Positions 23,754 to 31,584 of a stretch of DNA of 33,708 nucleotides are shown here, one piece after another. Position 1 is the first letter of the stretch, and the number at the start of each line of letters is the position of its first letter. The stretch covers positions 1-33,708 of the forward strand of contig JAAEZA010000046.1 in the NCBI GenBank assembly GCA_018223125.1. The letters run 5' to 3'. Position numbers and translations under genes: made by a program. The notes below the pieces were generated by a model. The model was given only the letters and a program-made list of their open reading frames with translations. It had not been told where the DNA came from and did no database searches. This stretch comes from Paracoccaceae bacterium (lineage in GTDB: Bacteria > Pseudomonadota > Alphaproteobacteria > Rhodobacterales > Rhodobacteraceae).

Positions 23754-24634
23754 CCGATGCACGCGACATCACACTGGCGCTGGGCGGGCGCTGGCACCAA
23801 CGCTACGGCGTTGCACCTTGCCCCGTATGCCAACCTGAACGGCGACGCGACCAGAACGGGTTGACCCTGGCCGATGGCCGCACAGGGCTGCTTCTGGATT
23901 GTAAAAAAAGCGGCTGCGCCTTTCTAGACGTTCTGGTAGCGGCTGGCATCACGCCGGGTGGCTATCGTCGTCCAAACCCGGCAACACTCGCCCAACGCAG
24001 AGCTGAACGACGTAAGGAAGCCGAACGCAGGGGGGAGCATGCAAAGCGACTATGGCGGGAAGCTCAGCCAATCGCAGGCACAGCTGGCGAAGCCTATTTG
24101 CGAGATGTGCGGGGCATTACCTGCACGCTTCCTGTTACGCTACGCTTTCATAGCGCTTGCTGGCATGGGCCAACCGGAAAACCATATCCGGCAATGGTCG
24201 CGGCAGTCCAAGGTTCACGCTTACCTGCGGTGCATCGCACCTATCTACAAGCCGATGGCTCTGGAAAGGCAAACATATCGCCACCCAAGGCAATGCTCGG
24301 GGCAACCTCTGGCGGCGCTGTAAGGCTCACAGACGCACGGGGGCCGCTTGTAGTGGCGGAGGGGATAGAGACTGCTTTGAGCCTAGCTTCCGGCCTACTG
24401 TGTACGCCTGCGACCGTATGGGCTGCGCTCTCTACGTCAGGGATGCGTGGGCTAAAGCTGCCCCCCGACCCCGACAGGCTCACCATCGCCCCTGATGGTG
24501 ACAAGGCTGGCCGTGAAGCCGCAAACATATTGGCCGACCGCGTGCACGCGCTGGGCTGGCAGGTATCACTTTTACCTGCCCCAGATGGCTACGATTGGAA
24601 CGACATTTTAACAGGAAAGGAGGTGGCAGCATGA
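23750..24634 (+). CDS. Zinc-finger/TOPRIM primase-like replication protein
   Basis: This 294-aa protein combines a primase-type zinc-binding segment (C24, C27, C51, C56) with a C-terminal TOPRIM domain. TOPRIM residues are E204 in PLVVAEGIETAL and the acidic pair in LTIAPDGDKAGREAA (D249, D251). A basic coiled stretch (RRAERRKEAERRGEHAKRLWRE) links the two. It should synthesise primers at the element origin. The start at 23750 follows GCGAGGA by 7-8 nt; an in-frame start at 23696 lacks this support. It overlaps the DUF3987 gene by ATGA, so primase and helicase-like partner are coupled. Confidence 0.87.
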   Translation: MTDARDITLALGGRWHQRYGVAPCPVCQPERRRDQNGLTLADGRTGLLLDCKKSGCAFLDVLVAAGITPGGYRRPNPATLAQRRAERRKEAERRGEHAKRLWREAQPIAGTAGEAYLRDVRGITCTLPVTLRFHSACWHGPTGKPYPAMVAAVQGSRLPAVHRTYLQADGSGKANISPPKAMLGATSGGAVRLTDARGPLVVAEGIETALSLASGLLCTPATVWAALSTSGMRGLKLPPDPDRLTIAPDGDKAGREAANILADRVHALGWQVSLLPAPDGYDWNDILTGKEVAA

Positions 24635-26136
24635 ACGCGCGAACCCCTATTAATGAAACCGCCTTCACACCAGAAGGGCCGCAACCGCTGGTACGAGAAA
24701 TTGCCCCCAGTGCAGATTATCCAGTGCAAGCGCTAGGGGCACTGCGCCCAGCCGTGGAGGCTGTCCAAGGGATGACGCAAGCGCCAATTGCAATCCCAGC
24801 GCAATCAGCTCTGGCGGTAGCATCGTTAGCGGTACAAGGTTTCGCAGATGTAGAAACTCTGGGCGGCGTGCGTCCGCTGTCGCTCTATGCCATGACGGTG
24901 GCGCGCTCAGGTGAACGCAAAAGCGCCTGTGACGCGCCCCTTATTGCTGCATTGCGCGATCATGAACAGGAACAAGCCAAAGCCCAGCGCGAAGCCACAG
25001 AAAGTTGGCAAAACGCTCATGCGCTCTGGAAAGGAGAGCGCGACAAGATTCTTACCGAAGCGAAGAAAGGTAAAGGTGAGAAGCGTGTGGCGGCACAGGC
25101 TGACCTTAAAGCTCTTGGCTCTGAACCAGAAGCGCCCCCATCTTCTGACCGCACGGTGACGGAACCCACATTCGAAGGCCTCACAAAGCTTTTCGCGACC
25201 GGCCAACCAAGCCTTGGTCTTTTCAGCGATGAAGGCGGGCAGTTTTTGGGTGGACATGCCATGAACTCGGAAAATCGACAAAAGACGTTGGCTGCTTTCA
25301 ACGACCTATGGCAGGGTAACCCTATTCGGCGTACACGCTCTGGGGATGGACACGCCACACTCTATGGGCGGCGGCTGGCGGTTCATCTCATGGTGCAACC
25401 GACTGTGGCACGTGGGTTTATCGCCGACCCATTGGCGGCTGATACGGGCTTTCTGCCCCGCTTCCTGATGTGCGAACCGCCCAGTGCGATTGGGACGCGC
25501 ATGCAGTCAAACACCCGGCGCGATGATACTGCATTGGCAGACTTTGCCAAACGGCTGAATGACATACTCACCGCACCAATGCCGTTGGATGAAGAAAGCA
25601 AAGGGTTGAAGCCACGCACCCTTGAGCTTTCTTCCGGTGCACGGTCCTATCTAGCTGAGTTTGCAGACGCTACAGAGACGGCACAAGCGACGGGGGGTGA
25701 CATGACCCATATTACAGGCACAGCTTCGAAGGCTGCGGAACAGGCCGCGCGTATTGCTGGCGTGTTGACGCTTTGGCGTGATCTTGACGCGAGGGAGATA
25801 AAAGCGGGTGATATGGTAGATGCAATCACACTTGCAGGTTTTTACCTGTCTGAAGCTTCACGGCTCGCAAGCGCTGCAAACGTGTCGGCAGAAATCGACC
25901 GAGCAGAAGCGCTGCGTAAATGGCTGTTGGGAAACTGGCCGGAACCGGATGTGATGGTGCGCGATGTCGTGCGACTAGGGCCGAATGCCTTGCGGGAAAG
26001 TCCCAAGGCAAGGAACGCACTGGGCGTTCTGGCAAATCATGGATGGCTTGCGCCGCTCGAAGCGGGAACCGTAGTGCGCGGAGCCGCGCGCAAGGAAGCG
26101 TGGCGCATAGTGAGGGCGGCGGGCAATATAGTTTGA
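24631..26136 (+). CDS. DUF3987 (YfjI-like) replication/helicase-like protein
   Basis: This 501-aa protein matches the DUF3987 family, large proteins found beside TOPRIM primases in integrated elements. A P-loop-like segment ARSGERKSACDAP lies at about 91-103, and an acidic LGLFSDEGGQFLGGHAMN follows a long charged coiled region (residues 110-165). Further on, YGRRLAVHLMVQP and GFLPRFLMCEP are typical family pieces, and a winged-helix-like end (MVRDVVRLGPNALRESPKARNALGVLANHGWL) is visible. AAGGAGGTGG at 24616-24625 is an excellent ribosome site. The iteron array starts 4 bp after the stop, supporting a role as origin-acting helicase or initiator. Confidence 0.87.
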   Translation: MNARTPINETAFTPEGPQPLVREIAPSADYPVQALGALRPAVEAVQGMTQAPIAIPAQSALAVASLAVQGFADVETLGGVRPLSLYAMTVARSGERKSACDAPLIAALRDHEQEQAKAQREATESWQNAHALWKGERDKILTEAKKGKGEKRVAAQADLKALGSEPEAPPSSDRTVTEPTFEGLTKLFATGQPSLGLFSDEGGQFLGGHAMNSENRQKTLAAFNDLWQGNPIRRTRSGDGHATLYGRRLAVHLMVQPTVARGFIADPLAADTGFLPRFLMCEPPSAIGTRMQSNTRRDDTALADFAKRLNDILTAPMPLDEESKGLKPRTLELSSGARSYLAEFADATETAQATGGDMTHITGTASKAAEQAARIAGVLTLWRDLDAREIKAGDMVDAITLAGFYLSEASRLASAANVSAEIDRAEALRKWLLGNWPEPDVMVRDVVRLGPNALRESPKARNALGVLANHGWLAPLEAGTVVRGAARKEAWRIVRAAGNIV

Positions 26137-26139
26137 TCT

Positions 26140-26247
26140 CTGCGACAACGTTGCGGAAATCGCGGGGCACCCTCCTGCGACTTCCGCGACACTTGCGACA
26201 CAGGCCAGAGCGTGGGCCGGATGTCGCGAATGTCGCGAGTGTCGCAG
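26140..26247. other. Iteron array, candidate replication origin of the element
   Basis: Three 9-bp units with core GCGAC lie at 26175-26200 and three inverted units with core GTCGC at 26222-26247, with a 21-bp spacer; the two 26-bp arms match at about 21 positions. One further unit (CTGCGACAA) and a degenerate one lie at 26140-26157. Regular 9-bp spacing, opposite orientation and position right after the primase/helicase-like genes fit an iteron-type origin. The remaining bases up to 26663 hold no convincing gene. Confidence 0.7.
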
Positions 26248-26419
26248 GGCTAGGGTTTCTGTGTTACAGCAAGTGTGGTCAGAGCCAATGTTGAGGGCAG
26301 ACCGGCAAATCAACTAAAGCTACCCAAAAAATCCCTTCTTTTTTTACTCGGACTTTTCGTAGGGCGTCAAAGGGATTACACCTCTTGTGTCATTCCCATT
26401 GACAAGCAAAATGCTGAAA

Positions 26420-26444
26420 TTCGAAAGGGCGTTACCCTTTCGAA
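26420..26444. repeat. Perfect 10-bp hairpin flanked by 10-bp direct repeats
   Basis: TTCGAAAGGG and CCCTTTCGAA pair around CGTTA. The hairpin is flanked by AAGCAAAATG at 26404-26413 and 26443-26452. No T-run follows on either strand. It could be a structured RNA, an origin accessory site or a scar of a small insertion. Confidence 0.55.
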
Positions 26445-26663
26445 GCAAAATGTTATGATGATTGCCGCCCATTGCGAGCATGTTTACCGAGTAACCAGCT
26501 ATTTCCCAACCATCATCCAAAACTCTGCAAGCTCGTCTTTGCTTTCTTCAACCATCTCTCAAATCACCATTAAATTATTTGCACCTCGCCATTAATGGCC
26601 AAGATAGATTTCTTCAGTATGGATCAATACGGCGAATATTCCAAGCATACAGCCTAACTTCGC

Positions 26664-27188
26664 TCAGTCGAGGACCATGCTTTGCCAGCGACCGGTGAAA
26701 GACGACGCGCAAGCCGCTCTGAAACAGTTCTCTGGTCCTAACACGTTCACTTGTTCATATCTAAATGCCTTATCGCGCCATTGCTTGCAGCCAGAACAGC
26801 GATCCCAGAATGGCATTAGGGCGGTCCATTCCCTGACGCCCTGTGCAACGTCCGCTTCGATACGGTCCGAGCGTAGCTTCGACAGTATCGCCCTCGTTAA
26901 GGTTTCATCGAACGCAGCTTTTGGGTCCAGCCTACCTTTTTCTGAGAGCATATCAAAAGCTTCGCGAGAAATTTTTAGACGACCACTAATGCCCAGCGCC
27001 TTTCTTGCGGGCAAAGCAAGTATCTCACCAGAAGACCGTAAACCTAACGCAGCGCTATGAGGGTGCTCGCCTGTTGCAATTGCCTTTTTAACAGTGGCAA
27101 CAAGTCTTTGCTCCGCTACATCTTCAAACAGGCCGAGAGTATTCATAGATTCTCGAACCAGAACTCCGACATCCAAACCCGGCCTCAT
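26664..27188 (-). CDS. Hypothetical element protein with C-terminal cysteine pairs
   Basis: I do not recognise this protein of about 174 aa. The start at 27188 (MRPGLDVGVLVRES) is preferred because GGGGGA lies about 6 nt upstream; ATG 27200 (MGEAMRPG) is also possible. The frame stays open further, to 27257. The N-terminal two-thirds is helical and charged (EDVAEQRLVATVKKAIA, SREAFDMLSEKGRLDPKAAFDETL). The C-terminus has CSGC and then CFRAAC, which could bind a metal. It lies just inside the right attachment site and reads toward the origin region, so it is probably cargo. No defence-specific motif is seen. Confidence 0.6.
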   Translation of the reverse strand: MRPGLDVGVLVRESMNTLGLFEDVAEQRLVATVKKAIATGEHPHSAALGLRSSGEILALPARKALGISGRLKISREAFDMLSEKGRLDPKAAFDETLTRAILSKLRSDRIEADVAQGVREWTALMPFWDRCSGCKQWRDKAFRYEQVNVLGPENCFRAACASSFTGRWQSMVLD

Positions 27189-27307
27189 AGCTTCCCCCAT
27201 GAAATCCCATTGCTGGATATGCAGAACCAGCTGGTGAGTATGGTAGTACCTTTGCACACCTCAAAACAACTTAATTGCGAACCACGCTATATGAGCGCGT
27301 CGCATAC

Positions 27308-27334
27308 GGTGGATAATTAGGGGGATGTAAAAAT
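27308..27334 (+). repeat. Element-end repeat, right copy (possible integrase arm site)
   Basis: This near-copy of 20646-20670 lies 48 bp inside the right attachment core. Finding it near both ends in the same orientation suggests binding of integrase or an excision factor. Confidence 0.55.
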
Positions 27335-27382
27335 AGCCGCCTATGCTTTATCAAGCAATCTCAACAACTTGCTTTATAGATA

Positions 27383-27398
27383 TGGTGCGGGCGGTGGG
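27383..27398. repeat. Right attachment-site core (attR) inside tRNA-Leu 3' end
   Basis: This is identical to the 16-bp core at 20512. Because it restores the CCA end and acceptor strand, the tRNA remains whole after integration. Confidence 0.88.
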
Positions 27399-27468
27399 AC
27401 TCGAACCCACACGGCACAAAGGCCCACAGATTTTAAGTCTGTTATGTCTACCATTCCATCACGCCCGC
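27383..27468 (-). tRNA. tRNA-Leu (anticodon UAA)
   Basis: On the minus strand GCGGGCG at the 5' end pairs with CGCCCGC before an A discriminator and an encoded CCA. The anticodon stem-loop CAGA-CTTAAAA-TCTG gives anticodon TAA, and a long variable arm (TGGGCCTTTGTGCCG region) marks it as class II. GGTTCGAGTCC is the T arm. The 3' end points into the integrated element and is its attachment site. Confidence 0.95.
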
Positions 27469-27536
27469 AACCGGCTGACTGGAGGCGCACAATTGCGGTT
27501 TGCACAGCGATTGTAAAGCGCCTCCGTTCGCAGTTT

Positions 27537-28463
27537 TCAGAAAAAATTGTGTCCCATGCGGGGGCGCAGGCGGGCAGCCATCTCGGCCCCGATCTCTGCG
27601 GCTTCGGTGCGCGCACCAGAGAGGGTCTCTGTCAGGCTTTCGCTGCCATCAGGACGCAGCACCTCACCTTGCAGGGTAATCCGGTCGCCGTCGAGCAAGG
27701 CCAGACCCGCAATCGGTGTCTGGCAGGAACCGTCAAGGCCGCGCAAAAGGGCACGTTCCGCGAACAGGCGGGTTTGCGTGTCGGCATCGTTTATCAGGGC
27801 CAGTGCATTTGCAGCGGAATCGTCATCCTTGCGCCGCTCGATCCCGATGGCGCCCTGCGCGATGGCGGGCAGCATGTCGTCGGGCGAAATCGGTGTGGCG
27901 GTGTCGGCTGGCATGTCCAGCCGTTTCAATCCTGCCATTGCCAGAAACGTCGCTTGTGCCACCCCTTCAGACAGTTTGCGCAGGCGTGTTTGCACGTTGC
28001 CGCGGAATTCGACCACTTGCAGATCGGGCCGCCGGTGTTGCAATTGCGCGCGCCGCCGCAAGGACGAAGTACCGACAACCGCACCGTGAGGCAGTTCGGC
28101 AATGCCTGTCACGCTGGGGGACAGAAAGCCGTCGCGCACGTCTTCACGGGGCAGGATACAGTCGATCACCAGACCGTCCGGCAGGTCCACCGGCATATCT
28201 TTCATGGAATGCACGGCGATGTCGATGGTGCCGTTTAGCATCGCTTCTTCGATTTCCTTGGTGAACAGGCCCTTGCCGCCGATCTCGCTCAGGGCGCGGT
28301 CCTGTACACGGTCGCCCGTCGTTTTGATCGGATGGATCTTGAAGGCGGATTCGGGAAGGCCCAGCGCGGCCATCAGCCTGTCGCGGGTTTCATAGGCTTG
28401 CGCCAGCGCCAGAGGAGAGCCTCGGGTGCCAATGTTCATCGGGGTATCAGCAGAATAGGTCAT
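27537..28463 (-). CDS. hemC: Hydroxymethylbilane synthase (porphobilinogen deaminase)
   Basis: This 308-aa cytoplasmic enzyme joins four porphobilinogen units into hydroxymethylbilane in tetrapyrrole synthesis. The N-terminal IGTRGSPLALAQ (11-22), the catalytic Asp in HSMKDMP (D89), the basic GTSSLRRRAQL, and the dipyrromethane cofactor Cys at 247 in GLDGSCQTPIAG are all present. The start at 28463 (MTYSADTPMNIGTRG) gives the usual family length; the frame upstream toward 28595 would extend across the hemE start and is rejected. It is divergent from hemE with 115 bp between them, a common arrangement in this group that allows joint control. Confidence 0.96.
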   Translation of the reverse strand: MTYSADTPMNIGTRGSPLALAQAYETRDRLMAALGLPESAFKIHPIKTTGDRVQDRALSEIGGKGLFTKEIEEAMLNGTIDIAVHSMKDMPVDLPDGLVIDCILPREDVRDGFLSPSVTGIAELPHGAVVGTSSLRRRAQLQHRRPDLQVVEFRGNVQTRLRKLSEGVAQATFLAMAGLKRLDMPADTATPISPDDMLPAIAQGAIGIERRKDDDSAANALALINDADTQTRLFAERALLRGLDGSCQTPIAGLALLDGDRITLQGEVLRPDGSESLTETLSGARTEAAEIGAEMAARLRPRMGHNFF

Positions 28464-28578
28464 AGGTTGCGGTTTAAGGCCGCGATCCCCCATAAGCAAA
28501 CGGGAAAATGTCGCGGACGGGTTCCCCCGAAGGCACTGGCGGGATATAGCGGGCCGAGTTTGAACGAAAGGCTGCGCG

Positions 28579-29619
28579 ATGAAAACCGAAGACAAGCTGC
28601 TGTTGCGCGCATTGCGCGGAGAAACCCTGCCGGTGCCCCCGATCTGGATGATGCGGCAGGCCGGACGCTATCTGCCCGAATACAAGGCAACACGCGCCGA
28701 AGCAGGTGATTTCCTGTCCCTGTGTTACAATCCCGATCTGGCCACAGAAGTGACCCTGCAACCGATCCGCCGCTTCGGGTTTGACGCGGCGATCCTGTTT
28801 GCCGATATCTTGCTGGTGCCACAGGCGCTGGGGGCGGATTTGTGGTTTGTCACCGGTGAAGGGCCGCGCCTGTCCACTGTTACAACGCCTGCGGATTTCG
28901 CAAAGCTGGGACCGGCAGATGACATTCACGAAACCCTGTCCCCGATCTATCAAACCATCCGCAACCTGCGCGAAAGCCTGCCGGCAGATGTGCCGCTGAT
29001 CGGGTTTGCCGGTTCGCCCTGGACCGTGGCGACCTATATGATTGCAGGGCAGGGCACGCCCGATCAGGGACCGGCCCATGCCTTGATGCAAGAGGATACG
29101 GCGCTGTTTGAAAAGCTGATTGACCTGATCACCGAAGCGACGATCCAGTACCTGTCCAAACAGGTCGAGGCCGGCGCCGAAGTGGTAAAGCTGTTTGACA
29201 GTTGGGCCGGATCGCTCGACGGGTTGTCTTATGCGAAATACTGCATCCGTCCGACTGCCAAGATCGTTTCCCGCCTGCGCGAACGCTGGCCCGAACTTGC
29301 CATCATCGGTTTCCCGCGCGGGGCCACACCGGACGGTTACGCTTCTTATGCGAAACACACAGAGATCGACGGTCTGGCCATCGGCAGCGAGACAGACGCG
29401 GCCTGGGCGGTGGAACACCTGCAACCCTTTGTCTGTGTTCAGGGCAATCTGGATCAGAAGCTTCTGGTTGAAGGCGGCCCGCGTCTGGTGTCTGAAACCA
29501 AGCGGATCGTCAAAGCTTTCTCTGGTGGGCCCCATATCTTCAACCTTGGTCACGGGATCACACCGGACGCAGATCCGGACAACGTCAAACGCATGATTGA
29601 TGCGGTCCGCGAAGGCTGA
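28579..29619 (+). CDS. hemE: Uroporphyrinogen decarboxylase
   Basis: This 346-aa cytoplasmic enzyme removes the four acetate carboxyls of uroporphyrinogen III to give coproporphyrinogen III. The signature [16 protein letters not shown] is at about 20-35, [12 protein letters not shown] near 74-85, [13 protein letters not shown] near 142-154 and [11 protein letters not shown] near 251. The length is as expected. It is divergent from hemC. A hairpin lies shortly downstream. No anomaly is seen. Confidence 0.97.
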   Translation: MKTEDKLLLRALRGETLPVPPIWMMRQAGRYLPEYKATRAEAGDFLSLCYNPDLATEVTLQPIRRFGFDAAILFADILLVPQALGADLWFVTGEGPRLSTVTTPADFAKLGPADDIHETLSPIYQTIRNLRESLPADVPLIGFAGSPWTVATYMIAGQGTPDQGPAHALMQEDTALFEKLIDLITEATIQYLSKQVEAGAEVVKLFDSWAGSLDGLSYAKYCIRPTAKIVSRLRERWPELAIIGFPRGATPDGYASYAKHTEIDGLAIGSETDAAWAVEHLQPFVCVQGNLDQKLLVEGGPRLVSETKRIVKAFSGGPHIFNLGHGITPDADPDNVKRMIDAVREG

Positions 29620-29631
29620 AACCTTTAAATT

Positions 29632-29665
29632 CCCCTTGCCGGACGCCTAATCGCTCGGCAGGGGG
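29632..29665 (+). terminator. Hairpin downstream of hemE
   Basis: CCCCTTGCCG pairs with CGGCAGGGGG (one G-T pair) across a 14-nt loop, 13 bp after the hemE stop. It lacks a T-run, so termination strength is uncertain. A second small stem (AGACAGG/CCTGTCT) lies near 29694-29713. Confidence 0.5.
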
Positions 29666-29808
29666 TGCCCGAATAAGGGCAGAACTGCCGCAAGACAGGG
29701 CAAAGCCTGTCTGCCGGAACAGTTTGATCTTTCCAGCCCCTTCTGCGTCACTATGCTTTCAAGGTAAGAAGCCACGTAAGTGCAGAGTGTTGAACAAGGC
29801 CGGAGCGG

Positions 29809-31557
29809 ATGGACCACAAAGAGATTTTCCAGAACAAACTGAACAGTTTCATCCGTCAGATTTATCCTGCCGCGGACTGCGAAGTGCTGGCGCAGGAAAT
29901 TATCGCAGCTTTCTGGCCGCAGGGATCCACACAACGGCCCGAGGGCCGCGCCCCGAGCAATGATTTGTGGACAGAGCAGGATGCCCTGCTGATCACCTAC
30001 GGCAATTCCATCGTGGACGGGGCGCACAAGCCGCTGGATCTGTTATATGATTTCCTGTTGCGCCGTATGAAGGGCGTGCTGAACGGTGTACATATCCTGC
30101 CGTTCTTTCCCTATACGTCGGACGACGGGTTTGCTGTGTCCGATTTTCGCGCGGTGAACCCGCAGCTCGGGGATTGGGCTGATATCAACCGCATCGGGGA
30201 AAGCTTTTCCCTGATGTCCGATCTGGTCTTGAACCATGTGTCCAGTCAGGGCCAGTGGTTCAACAGTTACCGGCAGGGGCAGGCGCCTTATGACCGCTAC
30301 TTTTTTGAAGCAAGCCCCGACGATGACCTGAGCACTGTTGTGCGGCCCAGAACGACCCCGCTGTTGCAGGAAATCGAAACCGTCAATGGCCCGCGTCACG
30401 TTTGGTGCACCTTCAGTCATGACCAGATCGATCTGGATTTCCGCAACCCCGAAGTTCTGCTGGAGTTCCTGCGCATCATCCGATTGCATGTGGACAATGG
30501 CGTGCAGATCATCCGGCTGGATGCGGTGGCTTTCCTGTGGAAAGAGGCAGGCAGCGCCTCCATCCATCTGCCCCAGACCCATGCCATCATCAAACTGATG
30601 CGGTTGCTGTGTGATTATGCAGAAGAAACAATCATTCTGCTGACCGAAACCAATGTGCCCAAGGCAGAGAACCTCAGCTATTTCGGGGATCACGACGAAG
30701 CCCATGCGATCTACAACTTCCCTTTGCCGCCGTTGATCCTGCACGCAGTCATGTCCGGTTCTGCCCATTACCTGCGCCGCTGGCAAAGCGGTATGCCGCC
30801 CGCGCCGATGGGCTGTGCCTATCTGAATTTCACGGCCAGCCACGACGGTATTGGTATGCGTCCTGCCGAAGGGATTCTGCCAGACGAAGAACAGGCGCGC
30901 ATGATCGACACGATCAGGGACATCGGTGGCCTTGTATCCATGCGCTCTCTGCCGGACGGAGGAGAGGCCCCGTATGAGATCAACACCACCTACTATGAAG
31001 CCACATCGCAAACCTTTGAGGGCAGGGACGACCATCATTTCGAACGGTTCATCTGCACCCAGACAATTCCGATGTCGCTGGAGGGCATTCCCGCGTTTTA
31101 CATCCATTCAATGCTGGCGACACCCAATGACCACAAACAGGTGGCCCACCGCGGGATGAACCGCGCGATCAACAGGCACCGTTGGGGCTATCCCGAACTG
31201 AACGCCCGCCTTGATGATCCGACCTCGGCTCAGTCCCGCGTGTTAGGCGAATTGTCGGACCGCCTGCGAAACCGTGCAAAACAGCCCGCCTTTCACCCGA
31301 ATGCGACCCAGTTTACCATGCCGCTCGGGGATCACGTGTTTGGCGTGTGGCGCCAGAGCCTTGACCGCCGCCAGTCGATCTTTGCGCTGCATAATGTCAG
31401 CAATAAAAACGTATCCCTGTCCCAGCTTTCGATGAACCTTATTGAAGATGTTGAATGGATCGACCTGCTGAGCGGCGAAACGGTCGATATGGATCAGGAA
31501 AACGTCACGCTGGCCCCGTACCAGTGCCGCTGGATCACCAATTACATCGCAGGCTGA
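29809..31557 (+). CDS. GH13_18 sugar phosphorylase, probably glucosylglycerate phosphorylase
   Basis: This 582-aa protein belongs to the sucrose-phosphorylase subfamily of GH13. The nucleophile is D238 (IIRLDAVAFLWKE), the acid/base E280 (LLTETNVP) and the third carboxylate D346 (FTASHDGIG). VHILPFFPYTSDDGFAVSDF and LVLNHVSSQ are subfamily hallmarks. Members cleave sucrose, sucrose-6-phosphate or glucosylglycerate with phosphate to glucose-1-phosphate. The convergent neighbours make glucosyl-3-phosphoglycerate and its phosphatase, so glucosylglycerate is the best substrate guess; sucrose phosphorylase is the alternative. GGAG lies 5 nt upstream of the ATG. No signal peptide is present, so it acts in the cytoplasm. 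Confidence 0.87.
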   Translation: MDHKEIFQNKLNSFIRQIYPAADCEVLAQEIIAAFWPQGSTQRPEGRAPSNDLWTEQDALLITYGNSIVDGAHKPLDLLYDFLLRRMKGVLNGVHILPFFPYTSDDGFAVSDFRAVNPQLGDWADINRIGESFSLMSDLVLNHVSSQGQWFNSYRQGQAPYDRYFFEASPDDDLSTVVRPRTTPLLQEIETVNGPRHVWCTFSHDQIDLDFRNPEVLLEFLRIIRLHVDNGVQIIRLDAVAFLWKEAGSASIHLPQTHAIIKLMRLLCDYAEETIILLTETNVPKAENLSYFGDHDEAHAIYNFPLPPLILHAVMSGSAHYLRRWQSGMPPAPMGCAYLNFTASHDGIGMRPAEGILPDEEQARMIDTIRDIGGLVSMRSLPDGGEAPYEINTTYYEATSQTFEGRDDHHFERFICTQTIPMSLEGIPAFYIHSMLATPNDHKQVAHRGMNRAINRHRWGYPELNARLDDPTSAQSRVLGELSDRLRNRAKQPAFHPNATQFTMPLGDHVFGVWRQSLDRRQSIFALHNVSNKNVSLSQLSMNLIEDVEWIDLLSGETVDMDQENVTLAPYQCRWITNYIAG

Positions 31558-31584
31558 CGCGGCACTGGCCACAGTCGGGCAGGG

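Larger units (their letters stand above)
20512..27398. mobile_element. 6.9-kb satellite-like integrated element in the 3' end of tRNA-Leu
   Basis: The element is bounded by a perfect 16-bp direct repeat, TGGTGCGGGCGGTGGG, at 20512-20527 and 27383-27398. The right copy is the CCA end, acceptor strand and part of the T arm of tRNA-Leu. Inside are a P4-type tyrosine integrase next to the left end, AlpA, a 57-aa ORF, a TOPRIM primase-like protein, a DUF3987 protein, an iteron array, a PIN-like protein and two unknown proteins. No capsid, portal, terminase, relaxase or conjugation gene is seen. It therefore looks like a self-replicating satellite that needs a helper for transfer. Several stretches (22450-23390, 26250-27380) are visibly more AT-rich than the flanks. 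Confidence 0.88.

Noticed and set aside
26140-26247. Possible CRISPR array
   Set aside because: The units are 9 bp without spacers, occur in two orientations and have no cas genes nearby; they fit iterons.
26275-26595. 106-codon plus-strand frame after the iterons
   Set aside because: It starts with GTG without a ribosome site, spans the perfect hairpin at 26420 and has biased low-complexity composition; it is probably chance in AT-rich DNA.
27383-27468. tRNA disrupted by the integrated element
   Set aside because: The right attachment core restores the acceptor strand and CCA, so the tRNA folds fully.
28474-29553. 359-codon frame on the minus strand opposite hemE
   Set aside because: hemE is unmistakable on the plus strand; the antisense frame has no family features and is a by-product of GC-rich codon use.
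30043-31107. 354-codon frame opposite the sugar phosphorylase gene
   Set aside because: It is antisense to a gene with all three catalytic carboxylates and has no plausible product.
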